Shown: positions 1 through 6,443 of the stretch, one piece after another
Layout: each line of letters opens with the position of its first letter
Position numbering within the stretch: position 1 is the stretch's first letter
Made by a program: the position numbers and the translations under genes
Notes under the pieces: generated by a model
Databases searched by the model: none
What the model was told of the DNA's origin: nothing
What the model saw: only the letters and a program-made list of their open reading frames with translations
NCBI GenBank assembly: GCA_025937955.1
Contig: JAICQI010000240.1
Span: 1 to 8,079 of the forward strand
Origin: Pyrinomonadaceae bacterium
Lineage (GTDB): Bacteria; Acidobacteriota; Blastocatellia; Pyrinomonadales; Pyrinomonadaceae
Length of the DNA: 8,079 nt
Direction of reading: 5' to 3'

Positions 1-2
1 CA

Positions 3-89
3 TCTTTGGTGTGGGGCGGCTGACGCCTCTTTGGTATTGATCAAGCATTATCGATAACAAAGCGGCGTCAGGCCGCCGCACTCCAAGGA
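3..89. repeat. Repeat A: long near-palindrome upstream of the secreted-protein gene
   Basis: Arms at 3-43 and 48-89 are inverted copies, with 34 of 42 aligned positions identical and one single-base gap, separated by only 4 bases (44-47). The core is GGCGGC(C)TGACGCC with flanking CTTTG. The element fills nearly all the non-coding space before the gene at 109. A transcript would fold into one long hairpin. The AAGGAGG at 85-91 overlaps its right end, so that purine run may be repeat sequence rather than a working ribosome site. Intergenic position and structure suggest a REP/MITE-like dispersed element; no second copy is in this window. Confidence 0.8.
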
Positions 90-108
90 GGCGCCCAATT
101 TCAACTAC

Positions 109-3100
109 ATGAATGATTTGAGATGTATTCGATTGATCGTGGTGGCGTCGGTGCTCGCTGCGTTCGTTGGATTCTTGTTGTCTCACCACGTGGGCACGCG
201 TTCGGTTCACGCTTTCTCGGCTGGTCCACCTGCGGGTTACACGGGCGCGCCCGGGGAGGAGCCTGAGGCTTGCGCTGAATGTCACGTGCCGCCTGATGCC
301 GGCACAGGAAAAATCTCCATCACCGCGCCGCAAACCTACGTTCCCGGTCAAACGTACCCTATCACCGTTACTCACACTAACGCAGATCTGACTCGACTTC
401 GCTGGGGCTTCCAACTGACGGTCCTCGACACCGCTTCCGACGAGAAGGCCGGAGAGTTGCAAAACAGTAACGGGTTGACGCAGGTCTTGAACAATGCTGG
501 ACCAGGCTCAGCGCGACAGTACATCGAACACACTGCTGCGGGAACGTTCATCGGTCAGCAAAACGGCGCGAGTTGGACATTCAATTGGACCGCGCCGGTG
601 ACGGATGTTGGTCCAGTTACGTTCTACGCTGCGGGGAATCACGCCAACAACGACGGCAACACCTCGGGCGATTACATCTACAAAACTTTTATCGTCTCAG
701 CTCCTGCTTCGAGCACTCCGGATTTTGCACTCAGCGTCAGTCCCGCGGCGCGCAACGTTGTGCCGGGTGGTAGCGCACTCTACACGGTAACCGTAACGCC
801 GCTCGCCGGGTTTACAGGCCAGGTAAATCTCAGCACGAGCACTTTGCCCGCGGAAGTTGTCAGCGCTTTTAATCCAACTTCGATCAACATCTCCGACGCC
901 AATTTCAAAACTTCCACTCTCTCCCTGAGCACTGGTTCGGGCACACCGGTGAACAATCATGCTTTCAATATCAACGCACAGTCAGGCTCTATATCGCATT
1001 CGGCGCCCGCCACGTTGAATGTTGTTAGTCCAACGAGCGCCGACTTGTCGCTTACCAAGACTGCATCACCAAATCCCGGGCAGGCCGGTGTCAGTCTTAC
1101 TTATCGAATTATTGCTACTAACAATGGACCAGCAGCCACGACGAATGTGACGATCACAGACACGCTGCCGGCTGGTGTTTCCTTTGTATCGGCAACGGCA
1201 ACGCAGGGCAATTGCAACGGTAGTGGTCCGGTGAATTGCAATCTCGGCGGTCTGGCTGTTGGTGGTAGCGCAATTGTCACGATCGTCGTTACACCTTCTG
1301 CATCAGGGCAGATAACAAATTCGGCGACAGTCAGTGCCAGCGAAAGCGACTTCGATTCGACTAACAACACGGCGAGCACAACAACAGTAATTCAACCGGT
1401 CGCGGCAACACCAAGCATGTTGGACGACAATCTCACCGTGAGCACCGTAGTCGCCGGACTCGATCAGCCGACCAGTATCGCGTTCATCGGTGCCAACGAT
1501 TTTCTTGTCCTCGAAAGAGCAACTGGCAAAGTGCAGCGAATCGTCAATGGCGCGCTGCACAGCACGCCGCTGGATCTCGCAGTCAACAATGCTTCCGAGC
1601 GTGGCTTACTGGGTATCGCGTCACATCCCGGCTTTGCTCAAAATGGCTTCGTTTATCTCTTCTGGACTGAAAGCAGCACGGGCGCTGACACCGCAAACAT
1701 CGATCAGATCGCGCTACTCGGAAACCGCGTCGATCGTTACGTCTGGAATGGCGCCACGCTCACTTTTGATCGCAACCTGATCAAACTGCGCGCGCTACAG
1801 CAGGACGCCGGCCAGCCCGCCCGGGGCAATCACAACGGCGGTGTTATCCGGTTCGGTCTTGACCGCAAGCTCTACATCATTTTCGGTGACAACGGCCGGC
1901 GCGGCTTTTTGCAGAACCTCGCCACGGGTGGTCCGGTTCCCGACGATCAGTTTGGTGGACCAGCGCCTGACGATGCGCACCTGACCGGAGTCATTCTCCG
2001 TCTCAACGACGACGGCTCAACACCAACCGATAATCCTTTCTTTAATGCGACTACAAACCTGACCGGCGAAGCCGCAGCCAACATCAAGAAAGTCTTTGCT
2101 TATGGAATACGCAACAGCTTCGGGATGGACTTCGATCCGCTGAGCGGCGCTTTGTGGACGCAGGAGAACGGCGACGATGCCTTCGACGAAATCAATCGCG
2201 TCGCACCCGGCTTCAACGGTGGTTGGATACAAACAATGGGACCGATCAGTCGAGTCGCCGAGTTTAAATCAATAGAGCTGACTTACGCAGCCGGAAATCT
2301 TCAGCAGATTCGCTGGCCGCCGGGCAACATCGCGGATACGCCGCAACAGGCGTTGTCGCGAATGTTCATGCTCCCGGGCGCGCAGTACGTCGATCCGGAA
2401 TTCAGCTGGAAGTATGCCCTCGCGCCGTCACCGATTGGATTCTTGAAAGGTCGCGGGCTCGGACCGCAGTTTGAAGGCGATCTATTCGTCGGCGCTTCAC
2501 GCACCACGCTGCTCAACGGCTTCCTCTTCAGGTTCAAACTGACGCCGGATCGGCAACACTTTTCCTTCTCCGATCCGCGGCTTGCGGATCGAGTTGCCGA
2601 CAACGTCGATAAGTTTGACCTGACGGAGAGTGAGAGTCTGGTCGTCGGAAAAGACTTCGGTATTACCACCGATATTCAAACCGGGCCAAACGGAAACTTG
2701 TTTGTCGTCTCGCTTTCAAATGGCGCAGTTTACGAGGTCAAGTCGAAACCGAGTTCGTTGTTTGTGGCGACGTTGACGGGCGCACAGGAAACTCCGCCCA
2801 ACAACTCCACGGCCAGCGGCCGAGCGACGCTGCTTCTCAGTCCTGATGAAAAGACTGCGCGTGTTTCACTGGCGTTTACAGGTCTGTCCAGCGCACAAAC
2901 CGATGCGCATATCCACGGTCCGGCAGCGCCTGGGGTCAGCGCTGCGCCAATCTTTCCTATGCCGTTGGGCCAGATCAGCGATTTTCAGATCACGCTCACT
3001 CCTTCGCAGGTGCAGGATCTGAAGAATGGTCTGCATTACGTGAATGTACACAGTGCTAATTTCCCGGCCGGCGAGATCAGAGGGCAGTTCGGGTTGTCGT

Positions 3101-3819
3101 CGTCAACCAGCAGCATTCAATTCAACGCGACGAAATACGTCATTAGTGAAAATGCCGGTAGCGTGAGAATCGACGTCACGCGAATCGGGAACACCTCGAA
3201 CGCAGTGGCGATCAACTACGCGACCGGTAATGCCAGCGCAACGCAGCCCAGCGACTACACCTCGGCTTCGGGATCGCTACAGTTCGCCGCTGGAGAAACG
3301 GTGAAGTCTTTCGTCGTGCCGGTAATTGATGACGGCGTGGTTGAGGGTAATGAGACTATTAATTTGATGTTGAGTCTTCCAGGTGACGGCGGCGCGGAAG
3401 GAAGTCCATTCACGAGTACCATCTCCATTCTCGATGACGACAAACCGTTGATTGTGCTGGAGGAAAACACCACGCGGGCCGCAGTGCTGGATTCGCCGTC
3501 ATTCTTGCGCGATCCGTTCCGGCTCGAAAATCCCTTCAATTTCAGTTCGGATCAACACACGCGCATCATGGTTTTTGCGACCGGGATCGAACTTTCACCC
3601 GGCGAGAGCCCTTCAGCGGTCCTGGTCCAGCTCGAAGACAACCAGAATCACGTTCATCAACTGGTCGTAGAAGACATCCGCAAAGTCCCGAATCTTGATT
3701 GGCTCTCACAGATCGTCGTCAAACTCCCCGCCTCAATCGACTCCGGCGGCGATTTCCGCATCAGCCTCACATTCCGCGGCACCACCGGCAATAAACCACT
3801 GATAAGACTCATTTTGTAG
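109..3819 (+). CDS. Secreted multidomain protein: CxxCH domain, DUF11, PQQ-type glucose/sorbosone dehydrogenase propeller, CHRD, Calx-beta
   Basis: Exported 1236-residue mosaic. Residues 1-35 are a signal peptide (hydrophobic 9-24, likely cleavage VHA|FS). Residues 36-197 resemble the choice-of-anchor V/Reeler-like domain, with TGAPGEEPEACAECH holding one c-type haem motif (C55, C58, H59). An Ig-like segment follows (about 203-308), then DUF11 (312-428). The glucose/sorbosone dehydrogenase beta-propeller covers about 440-882: ERGLLGIASHPGF near the start, HNGGVIRF with H575, GIRNSFGMDFDP around R668, and a DEIN motif at 693-696 followed by FNGGW. CHRD spans 884-997 (LTGAQETPP, AHIHGPA), Calx-beta about 1003-1112, and a C-terminal domain 1113-1236. 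The family oxidises sugars or alcohols with PQQ; substrate and cofactor here are unproven. Possibly the CxxCH domain takes electrons from the propeller. An AAGGAGG lies 17 nt before the ATG, too far for a normal ribosome site, and it sits at the end of repeat A. No membrane or sorting anchor is visible at the C-terminus. Confidence 0.93.
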   Translation: MNDLRCIRLIVVASVLAAFVGFLLSHHVGTRSVHAFSAGPPAGYTGAPGEEPEACAECHVPPDAGTGKISITAPQTYVPGQTYPITVTHTNADLTRLRWGFQLTVLDTASDEKAGELQNSNGLTQVLNNAGPGSARQYIEHTAAGTFIGQQNGASWTFNWTAPVTDVGPVTFYAAGNHANNDGNTSGDYIYKTFIVSAPASSTPDFALSVSPAARNVVPGGSALYTVTVTPLAGFTGQVNLSTSTLPAEVVSAFNPTSINISDANFKTSTLSLSTGSGTPVNNHAFNINAQSGSISHSAPATLNVVSPTSADLSLTKTASPNPGQAGVSLTYRIIATNNGPAATTNVTITDTLPAGVSFVSATATQGNCNGSGPVNCNLGGLAVGGSAIVTIVVTPSASGQITNSATVSASESDFDSTNNTASTTTVIQPVAATPSMLDDNLTVSTVVAGLDQPTSIAFIGANDFLVLERATGKVQRIVNGALHSTPLDLAVNNASERGLLGIASHPGFAQNGFVYLFWTESSTGADTANIDQIALLGNRVDRYVWNGATLTFDRNLIKLRALQQDAGQPARGNHNGGVIRFGLDRKLYIIFGDNGRRGFLQNLATGGPVPDDQFGGPAPDDAHLTGVILRLNDDGSTPTDNPFFNATTNLTGEAAANIKKVFAYGIRNSFGMDFDPLSGALWTQENGDDAFDEINRVAPGFNGGWIQTMGPISRVAEFKSIELTYAAGNLQQIRWPPGNIADTPQQALSRMFMLPGAQYVDPEFSWKYALAPSPIGFLKGRGLGPQFEGDLFVGASRTTLLNGFLFRFKLTPDRQHFSFSDPRLADRVADNVDKFDLTESESLVVGKDFGITTDIQTGPNGNLFVVSLSNGAVYEVKSKPSSLFVATLTGAQETPPNNSTASGRATLLLSPDEKTARVSLAFTGLSSAQTDAHIHGPAAPGVSAAPIFPMPLGQISDFQITLTPSQVQDLKNGLHYVNVHSANFPAGEIRGQFGLSSSTSSIQFNATKYVISENAGSVRIDVTRIGNTSNAVAINYATGNASATQPSDYTSASGSLQFAAGETVKSFVVPVIDDGVVEGNETINLMLSLPGDGGAEGSPFTSTISILDDDKPLIVLEENTTRAAVLDSPSFLRDPFRLENPFNFSSDQHTRIMVFATGIELSPGESPSAVLVQLEDNQNHVHQLVVEDIRKVPNLDWLSQIVVKLPASIDSGGDFRISLTFRGTTGNKPLIRLIL

Positions 3820-3886
3820 GGGCGGCACTCCGCGGCCGCCCGTCTCCGAATTCAAACCACCGGCGGCCACTGAGTGCCGCCCCTAC
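3816..3886. repeat. Repeat B: inverted repeat overlapping the stop codon of the secreted-protein gene
   Basis: Arms 3816-3840 and 3862-3886 are inverted copies of GTAGGGGCGGCACTC plus GGCCGCC, with 23 of 25 positions matching, around a 21-base spacer. Similarity continues weakly into T-rich (left) and A-rich (right) flanks. The left arm includes the TAG stop (3817-3819). No T-run follows the right arm (the plus strand continues TAAAAAT), so it is not a typical intrinsic terminator. It fills most of the 103-bp gap between the two plus-strand genes and shares the GGGGCGGC core with repeat A. Confidence 0.85.
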
Positions 3887-3922
3887 TAAAAATACCCGCG
3901 AACGAATAGACTTACTGACAGA

Positions 3923-5281
3923 ATGATCACAGCTCTATATATCGCGCTGGTTTTTCTGCTTGTTCTTGCAAATGGTTTCTTCGTCGCATCGGAATTTGCC
4001 CTGGTGGGCGTGCGGCGCTCGCGCATCGAGATGCTGGCCGAACAAAGCAGCGCCAGCGCCGTAAGGCTGCTGCGACTGCTCAACAACCTGAACGGCTACA
4101 TTTCCGCAACGCAGTTGGGCATCACCATGGCCTCACTAGCACTCGGCTGGATCGGTGAACCCGTGTTTGCACACATACTCGAAGCGCCGCTGAAAGGCCG
4201 AGTTTCAGATATAACACTGCACACAATCTCCTTCGCGGTGGCGTTCACGATCATCACCTTCCTGCACATCGTCCTGGGTGAGCTCGCGCCCAAAACACTT
4301 GCCCTCGAGCGCGCTGAAAAAGTGGCCCTCGCGATCTCGTGGCCCATGGAAGCGTTTTACAAGATCTTCTACTGGCCCATACGCATGCTCGATTGGGCCG
4401 GCATTCGCACGGTGCGATTATTCGGCCTGCACCCGTCAGGAGATCACGCGTCCGTCTACACCGAAGATGAGCTACGCCATTTGATCGACATCTCGCAAAA
4501 GAGCGGGCACGTCAACCCCGACGAACAAAAGCTCATTAATCGAGTCTTTGAGTTCTCCGATGTGAGTGTCCGCGAAGCCATGGTGCCGCGCACTCAGGTT
4601 TACTCAGTTCCGATCACCGCAGCATTGGAGGAAACCCGAGACGCCTTTCGTTCGAGTGGATTCTCACGACTGCCGGTGCACGGCGCGAACGTCGATGACA
4701 TACGCGGCGTAGCGTATCGTAAGGATTTCGACATGGGCCGCGCTGATGCACGCCACTTCAGTCTGGAAAAACTTCTAAGACAACCGTCTTTCATCCCCGA
4801 AACCGCCTCAGCCGGACAGGCATTGCGGCAGATGCAATCAGCTCGAGTGCATTTTCTCTTCGTCGTAAATGAACACGGCGGCATCGAAGGAATCCTCACT
4901 CTGGAAGACTTGCTCGAAGAGATTGTGGGAGAGATCGACGACGAGTTTGACGAAGAGACAAGAGAACAAATCAAAAGAGATCGCGACAGCTTTGTGCTGG
5001 ACGGAATGCTGGCGGTGCGCGACGCAAATGACCGACTTGATATCTCGCTGCCGGAGCGCGACGGTTATACGACCATTGCGGGTTTTCTCATGTCTGAAGC
5101 GGGACGCGTGCTAAACGTTGGCGACGAAATAGTCCATCCGAGCGGCACCTTTCGCATAGAAAAAATGGACGGTAAACGCATCATTCGCGTCCGGTTTATT
5201 CCCAGCCACAAAGAAGCACAAACTGACCGGCCGCAAAAAAGCACTAAAGGCACCAAAACAACTTTGGAAATTCCAATGTGA
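3923..5281 (+). CDS. Hemolysin-family CNNM/CBS/CorC_HlyC membrane protein
   Basis: A 452-residue inner-membrane protein of the CorC/HlyC/TlyC (CNNM) family, linked in characterised members to Mg2+/Co2+ transport or resistance; the ion here is unknown. Residues 1-~190 are the DUF21/CNNM transmembrane domain: the N-terminal helix runs into NGFFVASEFALV, followed by ATQLGITMASLALGWIGEP (62-80) and HIVLGELAPKTLAL. A CBS pair follows from about MVPRTQV (220-226) to LTLEDLLEEIVGEIDDEFD (about 325-343). The CorC_HlyC domain is about 355-427 (DGYTTIAGFLM, GDEI, RVRFI). The length is typical. The ATG is chosen because the first helix starts directly after it, as in the family, although no good Shine-Dalgarno is visible. 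Residues about 428-452 (SHKEAQTDRPQKSTKGTK...) are low-complexity, lie beyond the conserved domain and are encoded by repeat C. It converges on the minus-strand ABC operon. Confidence 0.95.
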   Translation: MITALYIALVFLLVLANGFFVASEFALVGVRRSRIEMLAEQSSASAVRLLRLLNNLNGYISATQLGITMASLALGWIGEPVFAHILEAPLKGRVSDITLHTISFAVAFTIITFLHIVLGELAPKTLALERAEKVALAISWPMEAFYKIFYWPIRMLDWAGIRTVRLFGLHPSGDHASVYTEDELRHLIDISQKSGHVNPDEQKLINRVFEFSDVSVREAMVPRTQVYSVPITAALEETRDAFRSSGFSRLPVHGANVDDIRGVAYRKDFDMGRADARHFSLEKLLRQPSFIPETASAGQALRQMQSARVHFLFVVNEHGGIEGILTLEDLLEEIVGEIDDEFDEETREQIKRDRDSFVLDGMLAVRDANDRLDISLPERDGYTTIAGFLMSEAGRVLNVGDEIVHPSGTFRIEKMDGKRIIRVRFIPSHKEAQTDRPQKSTKGTKTTLEIPM

Positions 5282-5303
5282 TTTATGTGCCTTTTTGCGG
5301 CCG
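5206..5303. repeat. Repeat C, copy 1: CACAAAG-rich inverted repeat between convergent genes
   Basis: The best-paired arms are 5228-5244 and 5287-5303 (CGGCCGCAAAAA(A/G)GCAC, 16 of 17 matching) around a 42-base spacer. The left side is preceded by more CACAAAG/GCACAAA units from about 5206. The right end (about 5278-5307) matches the right end of copy 2 at 26 of 30 positions, so the two are copies of one family. The left half lies within the 3' end of the CorC-like gene and encodes its tail. Confidence 0.8.
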
Positions 5304-5313
5304 ATTCTTTTTT
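5228..5313 (+). terminator. Possible terminator formed by repeat C copy 1
   Basis: The 17-bp stem (5228-5244 with 5287-5303) is GC-rich at its base and is followed after four bases by six T residues (5308-5313). It sits across the stop codon of the CorC-like gene, where two genes converge. The 42-base loop is long for an intrinsic terminator and the left arm is translated, so ribosomes could interfere with folding. It could end plus-strand transcription; support for the minus strand is weaker. Confidence 0.4.
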
Positions 5314-5319
5314 GTGACG

Positions 5320-5697
5320 CTACTCGCGATTGGATAACTGCAGCGGCGCGTCTGGATTTGCGCGACAGGGATCAGGCCTTCCAGACTTTCGGCGCAAGGC
5401 GGGGGAGAGAGTTCGTTCGTCGAGTCGTGCCAGGGCGCACTCGTCTTCCTGGAGACGAAGCTGCAGCGTCTGGATGTCCGCACGCAGGCGAACCAGATCG
5501 TCCTGGCTTAAACCGCGCTGGCTTGCGCCTGCGATCCGCGACTGCTGTTCGAGTGTGCGAATACTCGCCTCAATCGAATACAGCCGCGTTTCCAGTTGAT
5601 TGATCCGGCTGTCCAAACGAATCGCGTCCTGTGGCGGAGTCGCACTGATCGTCAATAAAGCCAAACCCAGGACACATACCAACAACTTGTGTTTCAT
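5320..5697 (-). CDS. Small exported coiled-coil protein, last gene of the ABC exporter operon
   Basis: A 125-residue hypothetical protein of no family I recognise. Residues 1-19 form a signal peptide (MKHKLLVCVLGLALLTISA), so the mature protein should be periplasmic. The rest is mostly helical with heptad-like hydrophobic spacing in two stretches: about 26-56 (I26, L28, I32, L35, L39, I42, I46, L49) and 65-92 (L68, L71, I75, L78, L82). The tail (98-125) is basic and proline-rich. The mature part holds two cysteines, C87 and C111, which could form a disulphide. Translation is well supported by AAGGGGAG five bases before the ATG. It starts 18 bp after the ATPase stop, on the same strand, so it is probably co-transcribed with the exporter. 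A role in assembling or bridging the exporter is only a guess. Confidence 0.82.
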   Translation of the reverse strand: MKHKLLVCVLGLALLTISATPPQDAIRLDSRINQLETRLYSIEASIRTLEQQSRIAGASQRGLSQDDLVRLRADIQTLQLRLQEDECALARLDERTLSPALRRKSGRPDPCRANPDAPLQLSNRE

Positions 5698-5710
5698 ACA
5701 CTCTCCCCTT
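5698..5710 (-). promoter_or_regulatory. Ribosome binding site of the coiled-coil gene
   Basis: The minus strand reads AAGGGGAG (5710-5703) then five bases to ATG (5697-5695). It is the strongest such site in the window. It shows that this small open frame is translated independently within the operon and fixes its start. Confidence 0.75.
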
Positions 5711-5715
5711 GTGAA

Positions 5716-6426
5716 TCAAACGGTTACTTGTCGCGATGCAAACTCCTCTACTTCGGTTAGGACGCCCTTTTCCAGGTGCATCTGCTCTGAAGCAAAACTC
5801 GCGGCGTGTGGGTCGTGCGTCACGAGCATGATTGTCTTCTTCAACTCCCTGTTCAGAGTTGAAAGTATCTGCATGATCTCTTCCCCGGAACGCGCATCGA
5901 GGTTTCCGGTCGGTTCGTCCGCGAGAATGAGATCCGGATCGGTGACGATCGCTCGCGCAATGGCGACACGCTGCTCCTGGCCACCAGATAGCTGACGCGG
6001 TTGATGGTCCATGCGGTCGCTCAAGCCCACGAGGTCGAGCGCCGTCTCCACGTTCTTCCTGCGCTCGGCTTTCGAAAGCTTCGTCAGCAGCAATGGCAGC
6101 TCGACGTTTTCAAACGCAGTCAGAACCGGAACCAGGTTAAAAGTCTGAAAGATGTACCCGATGTGAGTATTGCGCCACACCGCCAGCTGGCTCTCAGTCA
6201 TCCTCGTCAGGTTGGTCCCCATCACCTCGACTTCGCCTTCCGTGACCCGATCGATACCCGCCAGCAGATTCAAGAGTGTCGACTTGCCGGAACCGCTCGG
6301 CCCCATCAAAGCGAGAAAATCTCCCTCGTGTAATTCGAGATCGACCCGATCCAGAGCGACGACCTCAAAACCGTCGCGATTAAAACGCTTGGTCACGTTG
6401 CGAACTCGCACTATCGCTTCAGACAT
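5716..6426 (-). CDS. ABC transporter ATP-binding protein, MacB/LolD/DevA type
   Basis: A 236-residue cytoplasmic ATPase that would power a FtsX/MacB-type permease. All nucleotide-binding motifs are present: Walker A GPSGSGKST (42-50), Q-loop Q94 in IFQTFNLVP, signature LSGGQEQRVAIARA (146-159), Walker B LILADEP with catalytic E171, D-loop NLD (175-177) and H-loop H204 in LVTHD. The IFQTFNLVPVLTAFENVELPL stretch and the single-domain length match the LolD/MacB ATPase subfamily, which drives mechanotransmission export rather than uptake. The signature has E151 where relatives usually have Q; this should be tolerated. The start is supported by GAGGA nine bases upstream. The adaptor gene ends 17 bp upstream on the same strand, so the two are almost certainly in one transcript. 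The exported substrate cannot be told from sequence. Confidence 0.96.
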   Translation of the reverse strand: MSEAIVRVRNVTKRFNRDGFEVVALDRVDLELHEGDFLALMGPSGSGKSTLLNLLAGIDRVTEGEVEVMGTNLTRMTESQLAVWRNTHIGYIFQTFNLVPVLTAFENVELPLLLTKLSKAERRKNVETALDLVGLSDRMDHQPRQLSGGQEQRVAIARAIVTDPDLILADEPTGNLDARSGEEIMQILSTLNRELKKTIMLVTHDPHAASFASEQMHLEKGVLTEVEEFASRQVTV

Positions 6427-6440
6427 AGTTTCTCATCCTC
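6427..6440 (-). promoter_or_regulatory. Ribosome binding site of the ABC ATPase gene
   Basis: The minus strand reads GAGGA (6440-6436) nine bases before ATG (6426-6424), within the 17-bp gap after the adaptor stop codon. It supports the chosen ATPase start and tight co-expression with the adaptor. Confidence 0.65.
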
Positions 6441-6443
6441 AAA

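Noticed and set aside
38..60. Sigma-70-like promoter in the AT-rich centre of repeat A
   Set aside because: TTGATC (38-43) has no good -10 hexamer at 16-18 bases, and the AT-rich bases belong to the palindrome centre.
2301..2669. Minus-strand 122-codon open frame within the large secreted-protein gene
   Set aside because: It is fully antisense to the dehydrogenase domain, shows no signal, domain or ribosome site, and its peptide is arginine/serine-rich as expected for a shadow frame.
3816..3886. Repeat B as a standard rho-independent terminator
   Set aside because: The stem is strong, but no T-run follows it on either strand and the left arm overlaps the stop codon. Kept as a repeat only.
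4600..4974. Minus-strand 124-codon open frame in the CorC-like gene
   Set aside because: It is antisense to the conserved CBS pair, with no independent support.
5861..5990. ATPase signature LSGGQEQR as evidence of a degenerate, inactive ATPase
   Set aside because: Walker A, Q-loop, Walker B glutamate, D-loop and H-loop are all intact, and a single Q-to-E change at that position does not imply loss of function.
5600..5995. Plus-strand 131-codon open frame across the coiled-coil and ATPase genes
   Set aside because: It is antisense to two well-supported minus-strand genes, and its composition is that of a complementary frame.
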